Origin: an uncultured Muribaculaceae bacterium
GTDB lineage: Bacteria; Bacteroidota; Bacteroidia; Bacteroidales; Muribaculaceae
DNA length: 64,000 nucleotides
Direction of reading: 5' to 3'
Assembly: GCA_910588035.1 (NCBI GenBank)
Contig: CAJUPY010000001.1
Coordinates: 1 to 64,000 of the forward strand
Position 1 is the stretch's first letter; every line of letters begins with the position of its first letter. The position numbers and the translations under genes are program-made. The notes beneath the pieces were generated by a model, which was not told where the DNA came from, made no database searches, and saw nothing but the letters and a program-made list of their open reading frames with translations. Shown here in pieces: positions 23,542-31,889 of this stretch.

Positions 23542-24879
23542 TCAGATCACGCCTTGTTCCATCATTGCGGTCGCAACTTTCATGAAGCCTGCGATGTTTG
23601 CACCTTTCATGTAGTTGAGATATCCGTCAGACTCCATACCATATTTCACACACTGTGTGTGAATATCTTTCATGATCTGGTGAAGTTTGGCGTCAACTTC
23701 CTCGGCGGTCCACTGCAGATGTTCTGCATTCTGTGTCATTTCGAGACCTGAGGTTGCAACACCGCCTGCATTGACGGCCTTACCGGGTGCATAAGTGATT
23801 CGGGCTTCGATAAATGTGTCGATAGCCTCCGGTGTGCAACCCATGTTTGAAACTTCTGCAACGAGTTTCACTCCGTTGGCAACGAGTTGTTTTGCATCTT
23901 CTCCGCTGACTTCATTCTGAGTAGCACAGGGGAGGGCGATGTCGACCTTCTGTTCCCATGGTTTGCGGCCGGGGAAGAATGTCGCATTAGGATATTTCTC
24001 TGCGTAGGGCGCGACAATGTCATTGCCTGAAGCACGGAGTTCGAGCATGTAGTCAACTTTCTCGCCGCTGATGCCGTCGGGATCAAATACATAACCGTCA
24101 GGACCCGAGATGGTGACAACTTTCGCACCGAGTTCGTTGGCCTTGAGAGCAGCTCCCCATGCAACGTTACCGAAGCCGGAGATTGCTACTGTCTTACCCT
24201 TGAGGTCCTCGTTGTTGCGTGCGAGAACATTCTGAACAAAATAGAGGGCACCGAAACCTGTTGCTTCAGGACGGATGCGTGAGCCTCCGAAGTCAAGACC
24301 TTTTCCGGTGAATGTGCCGGTACACTCGTTTGTGAGTTTTTTATACATGCCGTACATGTAACCGACTTCACGTCCGCCTACGCCGATATCGCCGGCAGGC
24401 ACGTCAGTGTCGGGGCCGAGATATTTCCACAAGTTAAGAATGAATGCCTGACAGAAACGCATGATCTCACGGTCGCTCTTGCCACGGGGTGAGAAGTCTG
24501 AACCACCTTTGCCACCACCCATCGGAAGTGTGGTAAGCGCATTCTTGAATGTCTGCTCGAAACCGAGGAATTTCAAAATTGAAAGATTCACTGATGCGTG
24601 GAAACGGATACCTCCTTTATACGGGCCGATTGCATTGTTGAACTGAACACGGTATCCCAGATTGTTCTGGATTTCACCTTTGTCATCGATCCATGTCACA
24701 CGGAATGTGTAGATGCGATCGGGTTCAACCATGCGCTCGATGATTTTGTTGCGTTCAAACTCAGGGTGCTGATTGTAGATGTCTCCTACTGAGAGAAGAA
24801 CCTCACGAACTGCCTGAAGATATTCTTTTTCGCCCGGATGCTTGGCTTCCAGAGCGGTCATGATATTATTAATATCCAT
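23542..24879 (-). CDS. gdhA: Glutamate dehydrogenase (hexameric, probably NADP-type)
   Basis: The enzyme interconverts 2-oxoglutarate plus ammonium and glutamate. The protein (445 residues from ATG 24879) shows YKGGIRFHASVNLSILKFLG, the catalytic-lysine region LPMGGGKGGSDFSP, PAGDIGVGGREVGYM, and the dinucleotide-binding AISGFGNVAWGAA. Length is typical for the bacterial hexameric class. An ATG at 24924 would add 15 hydrophobic residues and overlap the promoter, so it is rejected. It stands alone between terminator and divergent feoAB. Confidence 0.96.
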   Translation of the reverse strand: MDINNIMTALEAKHPGEKEYLQAVREVLLSVGDIYNQHPEFERNKIIERMVEPDRIYTFRVTWIDDKGEIQNNLGYRVQFNNAIGPYKGGIRFHASVNLSILKFLGFEQTFKNALTTLPMGGGKGGSDFSPRGKSDREIMRFCQAFILNLWKYLGPDTDVPAGDIGVGGREVGYMYGMYKKLTNECTGTFTGKGLDFGGSRIRPEATGFGALYFVQNVLARNNEDLKGKTVAISGFGNVAWGAALKANELGAKVVTISGPDGYVFDPDGISGEKVDYMLELRASGNDIVAPYAEKYPNATFFPGRKPWEQKVDIALPCATQNEVSGEDAKQLVANGVKLVAEVSNMGCTPEAIDTFIEARITYAPGKAVNAGGVATSGLEMTQNAEHLQWTAEEVDAKLHQIMKDIHTQCVKYGMESDGYLNYMKGANIAGFMKVATAMMEQGVI

Positions 24880-24921
24880 CTTAAATGAGATTAGAAATAA
24901 GATTAATGTTGTTTTACATGG

Positions 24922-24929
24922 CAAATATA
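24922..24929 (-). promoter_or_regulatory. Bacteroidota -7 element for gdhA
   Basis: The minus strand reads TATATTTG, an exact TAnnTTTG match, 43 bases before the preferred ATG. A TTG lies about 22 bases upstream (24952-24954), slightly farther than the usual spacing. Confidence 0.6.
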
Positions 24930-25260
24930 ATATTTATAATTTTAATAAATGCAACATTAATGAAAAAAAATTGCACGCAAAATAGTTGCGGTTTGACAAA
25001 ATGACATATGGTGTGGAGTGAATAAATGGTTAATGATGCCTAAAACGACTATTATGTAGCTTTTATGATGTATTCGGTTGGAAAAATGATATTTTGATAT
25101 TGCCGATTTTTTTGTATTCACTGTGACTGCCGGGCAACTAACGGTCGTCTGACAATAGCCGTTAACTAACATTTACCATGCCTGAGACTGTTTTTATTTA
25201 AAATGAGTCTAAATTACAAAAAATAATTGCGAACTTTGCAACCTCAAAAGAAAAGCTGTA
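24930..25260. promoter_or_regulatory. Divergent intergenic region gdhA-feoAB
   Basis: No gene is visible here. It contains an inverted repeat TAACGG (25139-25144) / CCGTTA (25159-25164) and a second pair AGACT (25185-25189) / AGTCT (25206-25210). The -7-like GAACTTTG at 25231-25238 is the best promoter candidate for feoAB. I recognise no Fur box or ferrous-iron riboswitch. The inverted repeats may be operator sites. Confidence 0.45.
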
Positions 25261-27651
25261 ATGACACTAAACGAACTCAAAACCGGAGAGACAGGCATCA
25301 TTGTCAAAATCCATGGTCACGGCGCATTCAGAAAGCGCGTGATCGAAATGGGATTTACCAAAGGACGCAAAATAACGGCGTTGAACAGTGCTCCACTGAA
25401 AGATCCGGTAAAATATACATTAATGGGCTATGAGGTTTCTCTAAGACGTAGTGAGGCCGCTTTGATCGAGACTATACCGGTGGCTGATGATCTGCAGACC
25501 GACGACATAAACCAGATAAAGACCATAAGCGAAGAAACAGCCGGTGTCATTTCTGAATTCAAGGGACGGAGCCACACCATCAATGTCGTTTTAATCGGTA
25601 ACCCAAACTGTGGCAAGACATCGCTGTTCAACATCGCCAGCGGAGCAATGGAACATGTCGGCAATTACAGTGGTGTCACGGTTGACTCCAAGACAGGTCA
25701 TTTCAAACATGGTGATTACAATTTCAACATAATTGATTTGCCGGGAACCTACTCACTGTCGGCCTACTCGCCAGAGGAACTTTATGTCAGACGATATCTG
25801 AGAGATGAAAATCCCGATATAATAGTAAATGTTGTAGATGCCTCAAACCTTGAACGGAATCTCTATCTGACCACCGAGCTGATTGACATGGACCGTCCGA
25901 TGGTTATTGCGTTGAACATGTTTGACGAATTGAAAAACTCGGGTGCCGCGTTCGATTATGAGACATTTGGAAAAATGATCGGTGTTCCCGTTGTCCCGAC
26001 CGTCTCACGAACAGGGCAGGGGGTCGACCGGCTTTTCGACACGATCATAGATATCTATGAGCGACGGGAGAAAACTGTCAGACACGTTCATGTGTCACTC
26101 GGTAACGACATTGAGACCGCAATGACTGAAGTCAAAGATCTGATAAAGGGAGATCCGACAGCAGGACTGCATTTCTCTCCGCGATATCTTGCGATCAAAT
26201 TGTTTGAGCGCGATAAAGAAACGGAATCGACATTGAGACATGTCAAGAACTATGACACTATCATTGCTACCAGGGATGAAGCCGTGAAAAAAGTAGAAAT
26301 GCTGCACGGTGAAGACATCTCGTCAATGATCGCTAACGAGAAATATGGATTTATCGCCGGCGCACTCGCCGAGACGCTTGACCGTCCTGATAAAGATTCG
26401 CGTTCGTCAACCAGGGTGATTGATATGTTGGTGACGAGTCCGTTGTTTGGATTTCCGATCTTTTTCGTTATCATGCTGTTTATTTTCTGGACGACATTTT
26501 ATATCGGTGCCTATCCGGGTGAATGGATTGAATCCGGAATCGCGGTTCTTGCCGACCTTGTGAGAGGCAATATGCCTGACGGACCTTTGAAAGACTTGAT
26601 TGCAAATGGCATTCTCGGCGGCGTAGGCGGTGTGATAGTGTTCCTGCCCAATATCTTGATTCTGTTCTTTTTCATTTCTTTTATGGAAGATTCAGGTTAT
26701 ATGTCAAGAGCCGCATTCATAATGGACCGTGTGATGCATAAGATCGGACTTCACGGAAAGTCATTCATACCTTTGGTGATGGGATTTGGCTGCAATGTTC
26801 CTGCTGTGACTGCCTCGAGGGCTATTGAAAGCAAGAGCAGCCGCATTATAACGGTTCTTATCAATCCTTTCATGTCGTGTTCGGCACGTCTGCCAGTCTA
26901 TGTACTGCTTATCGGAACATTTTTTGAGGCACATGCCGCACTCGTTTTTTTCTCACTATATGCTACCGGCATTTTCGTAGCCGTTGTGACAGCCCGCATG
27001 TTGCGGCGTTTTCTGTTTAAGAAAGATGAGACTCCTTTTGTCATGGAATTACCTCCCTACAGGCTGCCGACATTGAAATCGTGTCTGCGCCATATGTGGG
27101 CCAAGGGAAAACAGTATCTGAAAAAAATGGGGGGAATCATTCTGTTTGCAAGCATTATTGTGTGGGCGTTGAACTATTTTCCTTCAGATCGTCATGAATT
27201 AGCTGAAGGAGAGCGAATTGCCGAAACAGATGAAATAGACGCTCAGCATGATTCTTATCTTGAAATGATCGGTAAGACAATCAATCCGGTTTTAAAGCCC
27301 ATCGGTGTGGAATGGAGAGGCACTGTAGCACTTGTCGCCGGTATTCCGGCAAAGGAAATTGTGGTTTCTACGCTTGGCGTTCTTTACACCGGAAATGATG
27401 AAGTTTCTGATCATGCGCTGTCCGCACGTCTGACGCAGGTTTCTCCAGCAACAGGTAAACCAGATTTCACACCTGCATCAGCGTTGGCGTTCATGGTTTT
27501 CGTGCTGCTCTATTGTCCGTGTATCGCGACGGTTATTGCCATAACAAAAGAAACCGGGAAGCTGAAATATGGAGCGTTCTCGGTTCTCTATAACACCGCG
27601 GTTGCGTGGATCTGTGCATTTGTTGTCTATCAGATAGCACTTTGGTTATAA
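25261..27651 (+). CDS. feoB: Fused FeoA-FeoB ferrous iron transporter
   Basis: A 796-residue fusion. Residues 1-75 are a FeoA-type SH3 domain (MTLNELKTGETGIIVKI, then RKRVIEMGFTKGRKI). Residues about 107-270 are the G domain with G1 GNPNCGKTSL (113-122), GTYSLSAYSPEE and ALNMFDEL. The membrane part from about residue 390 has the two pore 'gate' motifs with the conserved cysteines: FGCNVPAV and NPFMSCSARLPVY. It imports Fe2+ across the inner membrane. FeoA-FeoB fusions are common in Bacteroidota. No feoC is adjacent. Confidence 0.97.
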   Translation: MTLNELKTGETGIIVKIHGHGAFRKRVIEMGFTKGRKITALNSAPLKDPVKYTLMGYEVSLRRSEAALIETIPVADDLQTDDINQIKTISEETAGVISEFKGRSHTINVVLIGNPNCGKTSLFNIASGAMEHVGNYSGVTVDSKTGHFKHGDYNFNIIDLPGTYSLSAYSPEELYVRRYLRDENPDIIVNVVDASNLERNLYLTTELIDMDRPMVIALNMFDELKNSGAAFDYETFGKMIGVPVVPTVSRTGQGVDRLFDTIIDIYERREKTVRHVHVSLGNDIETAMTEVKDLIKGDPTAGLHFSPRYLAIKLFERDKETESTLRHVKNYDTIIATRDEAVKKVEMLHGEDISSMIANEKYGFIAGALAETLDRPDKDSRSSTRVIDMLVTSPLFGFPIFFVIMLFIFWTTFYIGAYPGEWIESGIAVLADLVRGNMPDGPLKDLIANGILGGVGGVIVFLPNILILFFFISFMEDSGYMSRAAFIMDRVMHKIGLHGKSFIPLVMGFGCNVPAVTASRAIESKSSRIITVLINPFMSCSARLPVYVLLIGTFFEAHAALVFFSLYATGIFVAVVTARMLRRFLFKKDETPFVMELPPYRLPTLKSCLRHMWAKGKQYLKKMGGIILFASIIVWALNYFPSDRHELAEGERIAETDEIDAQHDSYLEMIGKTINPVLKPIGVEWRGTVALVAGIPAKEIVVSTLGVLYTGNDEVSDHALSARLTQVSPATGKPDFTPASALAFMVFVLLYCPCIATVIAITKETGKLKYGAFSVLYNTAVAWICAFVVYQIALWL

Positions 27652-27672
27652 GGTTCTGTATGGGAACAGTTC

Positions 27673-27843
27673 CTAATCGTTGTTGCGTGGATTGTTGTTG
27701 AGTGATTTCGTGTAAGCGTCAACACGTTTTTCACTGACTTTTCCGCTGTCGGCGATATCAACAGCCTGCCCGGGTGTTTCAACTGTCTGATTCGATGTGT
27801 TACAACAAGAAGCGCATGCTTTGTTTTCAGTATCTTTTTTCAT
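27673..27843 (-). CDS. Small Cys-containing protein of unknown function
   Basis: ATG 27841-27843 (minus) to a TAG at 27673-27675 encodes 56 residues beginning MKKDTENKACASCCNTSNQT, with a CxxCC motif at residues 10-14 that could bind metal. The rest is hydrophilic and without a recognised domain. It lies convergent to feoAB (21 bases apart) and downstream of the htpG terminator. No good promoter was seen in the 27 bases between terminator and start, so expression may depend on read-through. It could be a spurious frame. Confidence 0.5.
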   Translation of the reverse strand: MKKDTENKACASCCNTSNQTVETPGQAVDIADSGKVSEKRVDAYTKSLNNNPRNND

Positions 27844-27870
27844 AGTCTGTTTATTAAAATGGTTTATAAT

Positions 27871-27915
27871 AAAACAAGCCTGACATTCTGCGGTTCAAAT
27901 GTCAGGCTTGTTTTT
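27871..27915 (-). terminator. Intrinsic terminator downstream of htpG
   Basis: AAAACAAGCCTGACATT (27871-27887) pairs with AATGTCAGGCTTGTTTT (27898-27914), a 17-bp stem with a T run on each strand. It terminates htpG on the minus strand and may stop feoAB read-through on the plus strand. Confidence 0.92.
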
Positions 27916-27929
27916 ATGGAAAAAATTTA

Positions 27930-29978
27930 TCAGAGCAGGCTGATTGAGCGGTCAATGAAACGACTCAGATTTTCGCCTTTGAGTAATCCTGCCGACAGGA
28001 GGGCTATGTCGACGAGTTGTCCTGCAAGCGGTTCTTCAGAAGCATATTCGCCAATGATTTTCTCTTGCTCCTCTCGTGCTTTGTTGACCTCCGATTCAAG
28101 TTCGGCCGATTTTTTCTCTTGTTCGTCATCGAGTTTGCCGTCTTTGGCATTTGAACGCAAGGTTGAGATTTCATTGTTCTTTTCGGTGACTGTGTTTTCG
28201 AGCGGCACGATCTTCTCGCCAACCGCAGATTCAGACTTGTCGCGGAGACGCACAATCAGCGGATGTTCGGTGTTGACAATGAAATTGTAGCTGTCGGGAA
28301 GTTCGCCATAGAAATTCATTCCCGGCTGAAGTGCAGCCATGTCTTTCATTCGGCGCATATATTCATTTTGCGTCAGGATCACCGGCGCGTCATTGCTGTT
28401 CATCGCTTCAAACGAGACGAGGAACTGGGCGTCTTTGATTTCGGGCAGCTGTGACCGGAACAAGGTGGTCAAGATGTTTCTTTGAGTCGCGGTCAGATTG
28501 ACTTCCTTGTGGCTGTCTTTTGGAATGAGATTATCGACCGTGTCGCTGTCTACCCTGACAAAACGGGTCTTTTCGAGCTTTTGTTCGAGTAATCCGATAA
28601 AATGGCTGTCAAGTTGTCCGTCCATTAGAAGTACGTTGTAACCACGGTTTGTTGCTCCTTTGATGAAACTATACTGTGTCGTCGGGTCTGTAGCATAGAG
28701 ACATACGATATTACCGTCTTTCTCTGTTTGTTCAGGTTCGATCAGAGTCTTGTATTCATCGAGAGTGTAGTGTTTACCGTCTGTGTCTTTCAACAAGGCG
28801 AACTTCATTGCCGAGTCACAGAAACGTTCGTCTGTCAGCATTCCATACTCGATGAATATCTTAATGTCGTCCCATTTCGCTTCAAAATCAGAACGTGATT
28901 CCTTGAATATCTCTTCAAGACGTGAAGACACTTTTTTTGTTATGTATGTCGAAATCTTCTTCACTGCAGAATCACTTTGCAGATAACTTCTCGATACATT
29001 CAGTGGAATGTCGGGAGAATCGATGACACCTTGAAGCAGCATCATGAAATCGGGAACGACTCCTTCAACCGAGTCGGTCACGTAAACTTGATTGCAGTAG
29101 AGCTGAATGCGGTTTTTATTTACCTCAAAATTATTCTTGATCTTCGGGAAGTAGAGAATGCCGGTCAGTGTGAACGGATAGTCGACATTGAGGTGAATCC
29201 AGAAAAGAGGGTCTTCTTGTCCGGGATAGAGTGCGTGATAGAAGTGCAGATAGTCATCATCGGTGAGTTCCGCCGGTTTTTTCATCCATGCCGGTTCAAG
29301 GCTGTTAATGACATTGTCTTCATCAGTGTCGACATATTTTCCATCTTTCCATTCCTGTTTTTTACCTGACACTACTGGAATTGGCAGGAACCGGCAATAT
29401 TTTTTCAGCAGTGTGTCGATGCGCGGTTGCTCGAGAAATTCCTTGCTGTCGTCATCGATATACAATATGATATCTGTTCCGCGTTCTGATTTCTCAGTCG
29501 GTTCCATTGAGTACTCGGGTGAACCGTCACAGCTCCACATGATTGCCGTGGCTCCCTCCTTGTAAGACAGAGATTTGATTTCCACCTTTTTTGCAACCAT
29601 GAACGCGGAGTAGAAACCGAGTCCGAAATGGCCGATGATAGAGTTTGCAGTGTCTTTATACTTGGAAAGAAATTCTTCAGCACCGGAGAATGCTATCTGA
29701 TTGATATATTTGTCGACATCTTCAGCTGTCATTCCGATTCCGTGGTCACTGACAGTCAGAGTTCCTGCTTCTTTATCTACCGAGACTCTGACCTTAAGGT
29801 CACCGAGTTCGCCGTTGAATTCGCCGAATGAAGACAATGTTTTCAGTTTCTGGGTAGCGTCGATCGCATTTGACACCAGTTCACGCAAAAAAATCTCGTG
29901 GTCGCTGTAAAGAAATTTTTTGATCACGGGGAAAATGTTTTCGGTAGTTACCCCGATTGTTCCTTTTTGTTGGCTCAT
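27930..29978 (-). CDS. htpG: Molecular chaperone HtpG (Hsp90)
   Basis: A 682-residue cytosolic Hsp90. The GHKL ATPase domain shows ELVSNAIDATQKL, VSDHGIGMTAEDVDKYI, and IGHFGLGFYSAFMVA. The middle domain has the catalytic-loop region LYCNQVYVTDSVEGVVPDF. The C-terminal domain is shorter in recognisable motif but present, with a coiled, charged stretch (EKKSAELESEVNKAREEQEK). Length is a little above E. coli HtpG because of that insertion. It is flanked by terminators on both sides and so is a single-gene unit. Confidence 0.96.
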   Translation of the reverse strand: MSQQKGTIGVTTENIFPVIKKFLYSDHEIFLRELVSNAIDATQKLKTLSSFGEFNGELGDLKVRVSVDKEAGTLTVSDHGIGMTAEDVDKYINQIAFSGAEEFLSKYKDTANSIIGHFGLGFYSAFMVAKKVEIKSLSYKEGATAIMWSCDGSPEYSMEPTEKSERGTDIILYIDDDSKEFLEQPRIDTLLKKYCRFLPIPVVSGKKQEWKDGKYVDTDEDNVINSLEPAWMKKPAELTDDDYLHFYHALYPGQEDPLFWIHLNVDYPFTLTGILYFPKIKNNFEVNKNRIQLYCNQVYVTDSVEGVVPDFMMLLQGVIDSPDIPLNVSRSYLQSDSAVKKISTYITKKVSSRLEEIFKESRSDFEAKWDDIKIFIEYGMLTDERFCDSAMKFALLKDTDGKHYTLDEYKTLIEPEQTEKDGNIVCLYATDPTTQYSFIKGATNRGYNVLLMDGQLDSHFIGLLEQKLEKTRFVRVDSDTVDNLIPKDSHKEVNLTATQRNILTTLFRSQLPEIKDAQFLVSFEAMNSNDAPVILTQNEYMRRMKDMAALQPGMNFYGELPDSYNFIVNTEHPLIVRLRDKSESAVGEKIVPLENTVTEKNNEISTLRSNAKDGKLDDEQEKKSAELESEVNKAREEQEKIIGEYASEEPLAGQLVDIALLSAGLLKGENLSRFIDRSISLL

Positions 29979-30024
29979 AATATTTATTTAAGATTTTCTG
30001 ATATTCTATTATAACAATCAAAGC

Positions 30025-30055
30025 AAAAAAAATGCCACATTTAATATGTGACATT
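30025..30055 (-). terminator. Intrinsic terminator downstream of the LtaS-like gene
   Basis: AATGCCACAT (30031-30040) pairs with ATGTGACATT (30046-30055) across a TTAAT loop. On the minus strand the hairpin is followed by a run of eight T (30032-30025), ending the clpC/LtaS-like transcript before htpG. Confidence 0.85.
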
Positions 30056-30089
30056 TTTTGAAATTAAGTTAACAATCGCTGACACATTG

Positions 30090-31889
30090 TCAGTTTCTGT
30101 TCAGAAGATCAAATCTGAGAATGATGTCGCTGACATCTCTGGAATCGATAAGATGTCTTGCCATTTCGGCCGATGTCTCGCCATGAAGACTTCCGTCGGG
30201 AGCGACGGCGGCCGCCGGATGTCCGGAAGACAATGCGCTGAATCCCATGCCGGTCCATTGATATTTCTCATCAAGTCTGAACATGTCGATGAGGGTGGAG
30301 TAGATGTCAACCTGACCCATAATTGAGTCAAAACGGCCGCTGACAGGAGCGTTCACGACAATAAACGGTGTATATTGTCCGCCATCAACAATCGTGCGAC
30401 CGGTAGGGTCTGCGATTATGCCGCTACGGTAGTTGGCCAATCCCTCATGATCGCCGATAATGACAATGGAAATATCCTCACTGTCTTTACGAGACCTGAT
30501 ATAATCGACTAAAATGCGCAATGATTTGTCGACATAGTTTACTGCAGTCATGTAATCGGCAAGCTTGTCTGGATAGGTCTTTTCAAAAGTGATCGCTTTT
30601 TTCTCATCCGGTATTCTGAACGGATTGTGGCTCGAATAACCTATCACCTGGACAAACGCCTTCTCTCCTTCACGAAAGATCTCGCCCGCTTTCATCTTTT
30701 CAACAGTTTGAGAGAACAAGGCTTCGTCGCTGAGTTTTGGCGGATTGCCGATTTTATCGGTGATTTTCCAATTGCCGGCATCGAGTATGGTATCAATGCC
30801 AAATGCACGGGCTACCGGAATCTGATTCCAGACGGTCCCTTTGTCTCCAGACAGAAGATATGTTCTTGTGTGTCGATCAGAAGCCTTCATCGCTTTTGGG
30901 AGCGTGTGAAACAGGTTGTTTTGCCGAGTCATGGCGTAGACCTCATTTCTCATCGGCAACATTCCTGAAAGTGAGAGAAGCTGTGCATCAATTGACCGTC
31001 CGTTGCCAACCTGAGTCAAAACTTTTGGAGCGTACCATGTTGTTGAATCGTTGATTAGTGAGTTGATGAACGGAGTCAGCTCCTTTCCTTCGACTTTCTG
31101 ACCAATGGGCCATGATTCAAATGATTCGAGAAAAATCATGACAATGCTCTTCATTTTGTCACCTGTCAAGTCTGCTGCCGCTTTCTCATTCTTCAATGCA
31201 TCATGATCTACAAACCATTTGTCAACAAGCAAAGAATCAGACAAAGACAACTTTTCATTTGCCGTCAGCAGATCGCTGCCAATTTTCCCGAATACGGTGT
31301 ATACGACAGGAGGACAGTTGGTGTAGTAGCACTGTTGCGTCAGATGTTTGACATGCTTGTTGAGTCCACCGTATGGGAGAGTGACAAATATGGCGGCCAG
31401 TGTCAGAGCCGACAGCATTGCCATGTAGAACTTCAGAAATGATTCGCCGGAAGTTCTTATCTGTTTAAGCACGGCAGTTCCGCCGATGATCAGTAAAAGA
31501 AGTAGACTGTCGGTTATGGCGATAGAGTCAGCGACACTCGCCTTAAAGTCATTAAGATTGCCGACAAGAAGATAGCTCGACGCCGGAATCGCCGTGAAAT
31601 AGGTTCTGAAATACATCATGTTGGCAGTCAGAAGACAAACCAGTATCAGCCAGACAATGAACTGAATCAAGATGCGTCGTGGAAATAATGCTGTAGGAGC
31701 CGCGAATACCAGACCGGCCAATAGCGCATAGATATATGTCGACACGAAGCTCATTGATCTGAATGTTGTCAACGAGCACCACAGCACGTCAAAGAACAAA
31801 AAAATCAGAACCGAAACGACCCACGCAACCGTGAGCCGTTCGTTTCTGATTTTTTCAGGTAAAACCTTTTCAGTCAGTTGTTTTAACAT
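30090..31889 (-). CDS. LtaS-like sulfatase-fold membrane phosphotransferase
   Basis: A 599-residue protein with about five N-terminal membrane helices (residues 20-170) and an extracytoplasmic alkaline-phosphatase/sulfatase domain from about residue 245 (SIVMIFLESFESWPIG). The nucleophile region reads QVGNGRSIDAQLLSLSG, so Ser299 stands where Gram-positive LtaS has Thr. Metal-site segments QVIGYSSHNPF and IVIIGDHEGL are present. Relatives transfer phosphoglycerol or phosphoethanolamine to envelope glycans. In a Gram-negative the acceptor is unknown, possibly lipid A, a capsule or a glycan. The gene overlaps clpC by 20 bases and is probably co-transcribed with it. Confidence 0.85.
   Translation of the reverse strand: MLKQLTEKVLPEKIRNERLTVAWVVSVLIFLFFDVLWCSLTTFRSMSFVSTYIYALLAGLVFAAPTALFPRRILIQFIVWLILVCLLTANMMYFRTYFTAIPASSYLLVGNLNDFKASVADSIAITDSLLLLLIIGGTAVLKQIRTSGESFLKFYMAMLSALTLAAIFVTLPYGGLNKHVKHLTQQCYYTNCPPVVYTVFGKIGSDLLTANEKLSLSDSLLVDKWFVDHDALKNEKAAADLTGDKMKSIVMIFLESFESWPIGQKVEGKELTPFINSLINDSTTWYAPKVLTQVGNGRSIDAQLLSLSGMLPMRNEVYAMTRQNNLFHTLPKAMKASDRHTRTYLLSGDKGTVWNQIPVARAFGIDTILDAGNWKITDKIGNPPKLSDEALFSQTVEKMKAGEIFREGEKAFVQVIGYSSHNPFRIPDEKKAITFEKTYPDKLADYMTAVNYVDKSLRILVDYIRSRKDSEDISIVIIGDHEGLANYRSGIIADPTGRTIVDGGQYTPFIVVNAPVSGRFDSIMGQVDIYSTLIDMFRLDEKYQWTGMGFSALSSGHPAAAVAPDGSLHGETSAEMARHLIDSRDVSDIILRFDLLNRN

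Noticed and set aside
24930..25260. Fur box or ferrous-iron riboswitch upstream of feoAB
   Set aside because: No sequence resembling either could be identified by eye.
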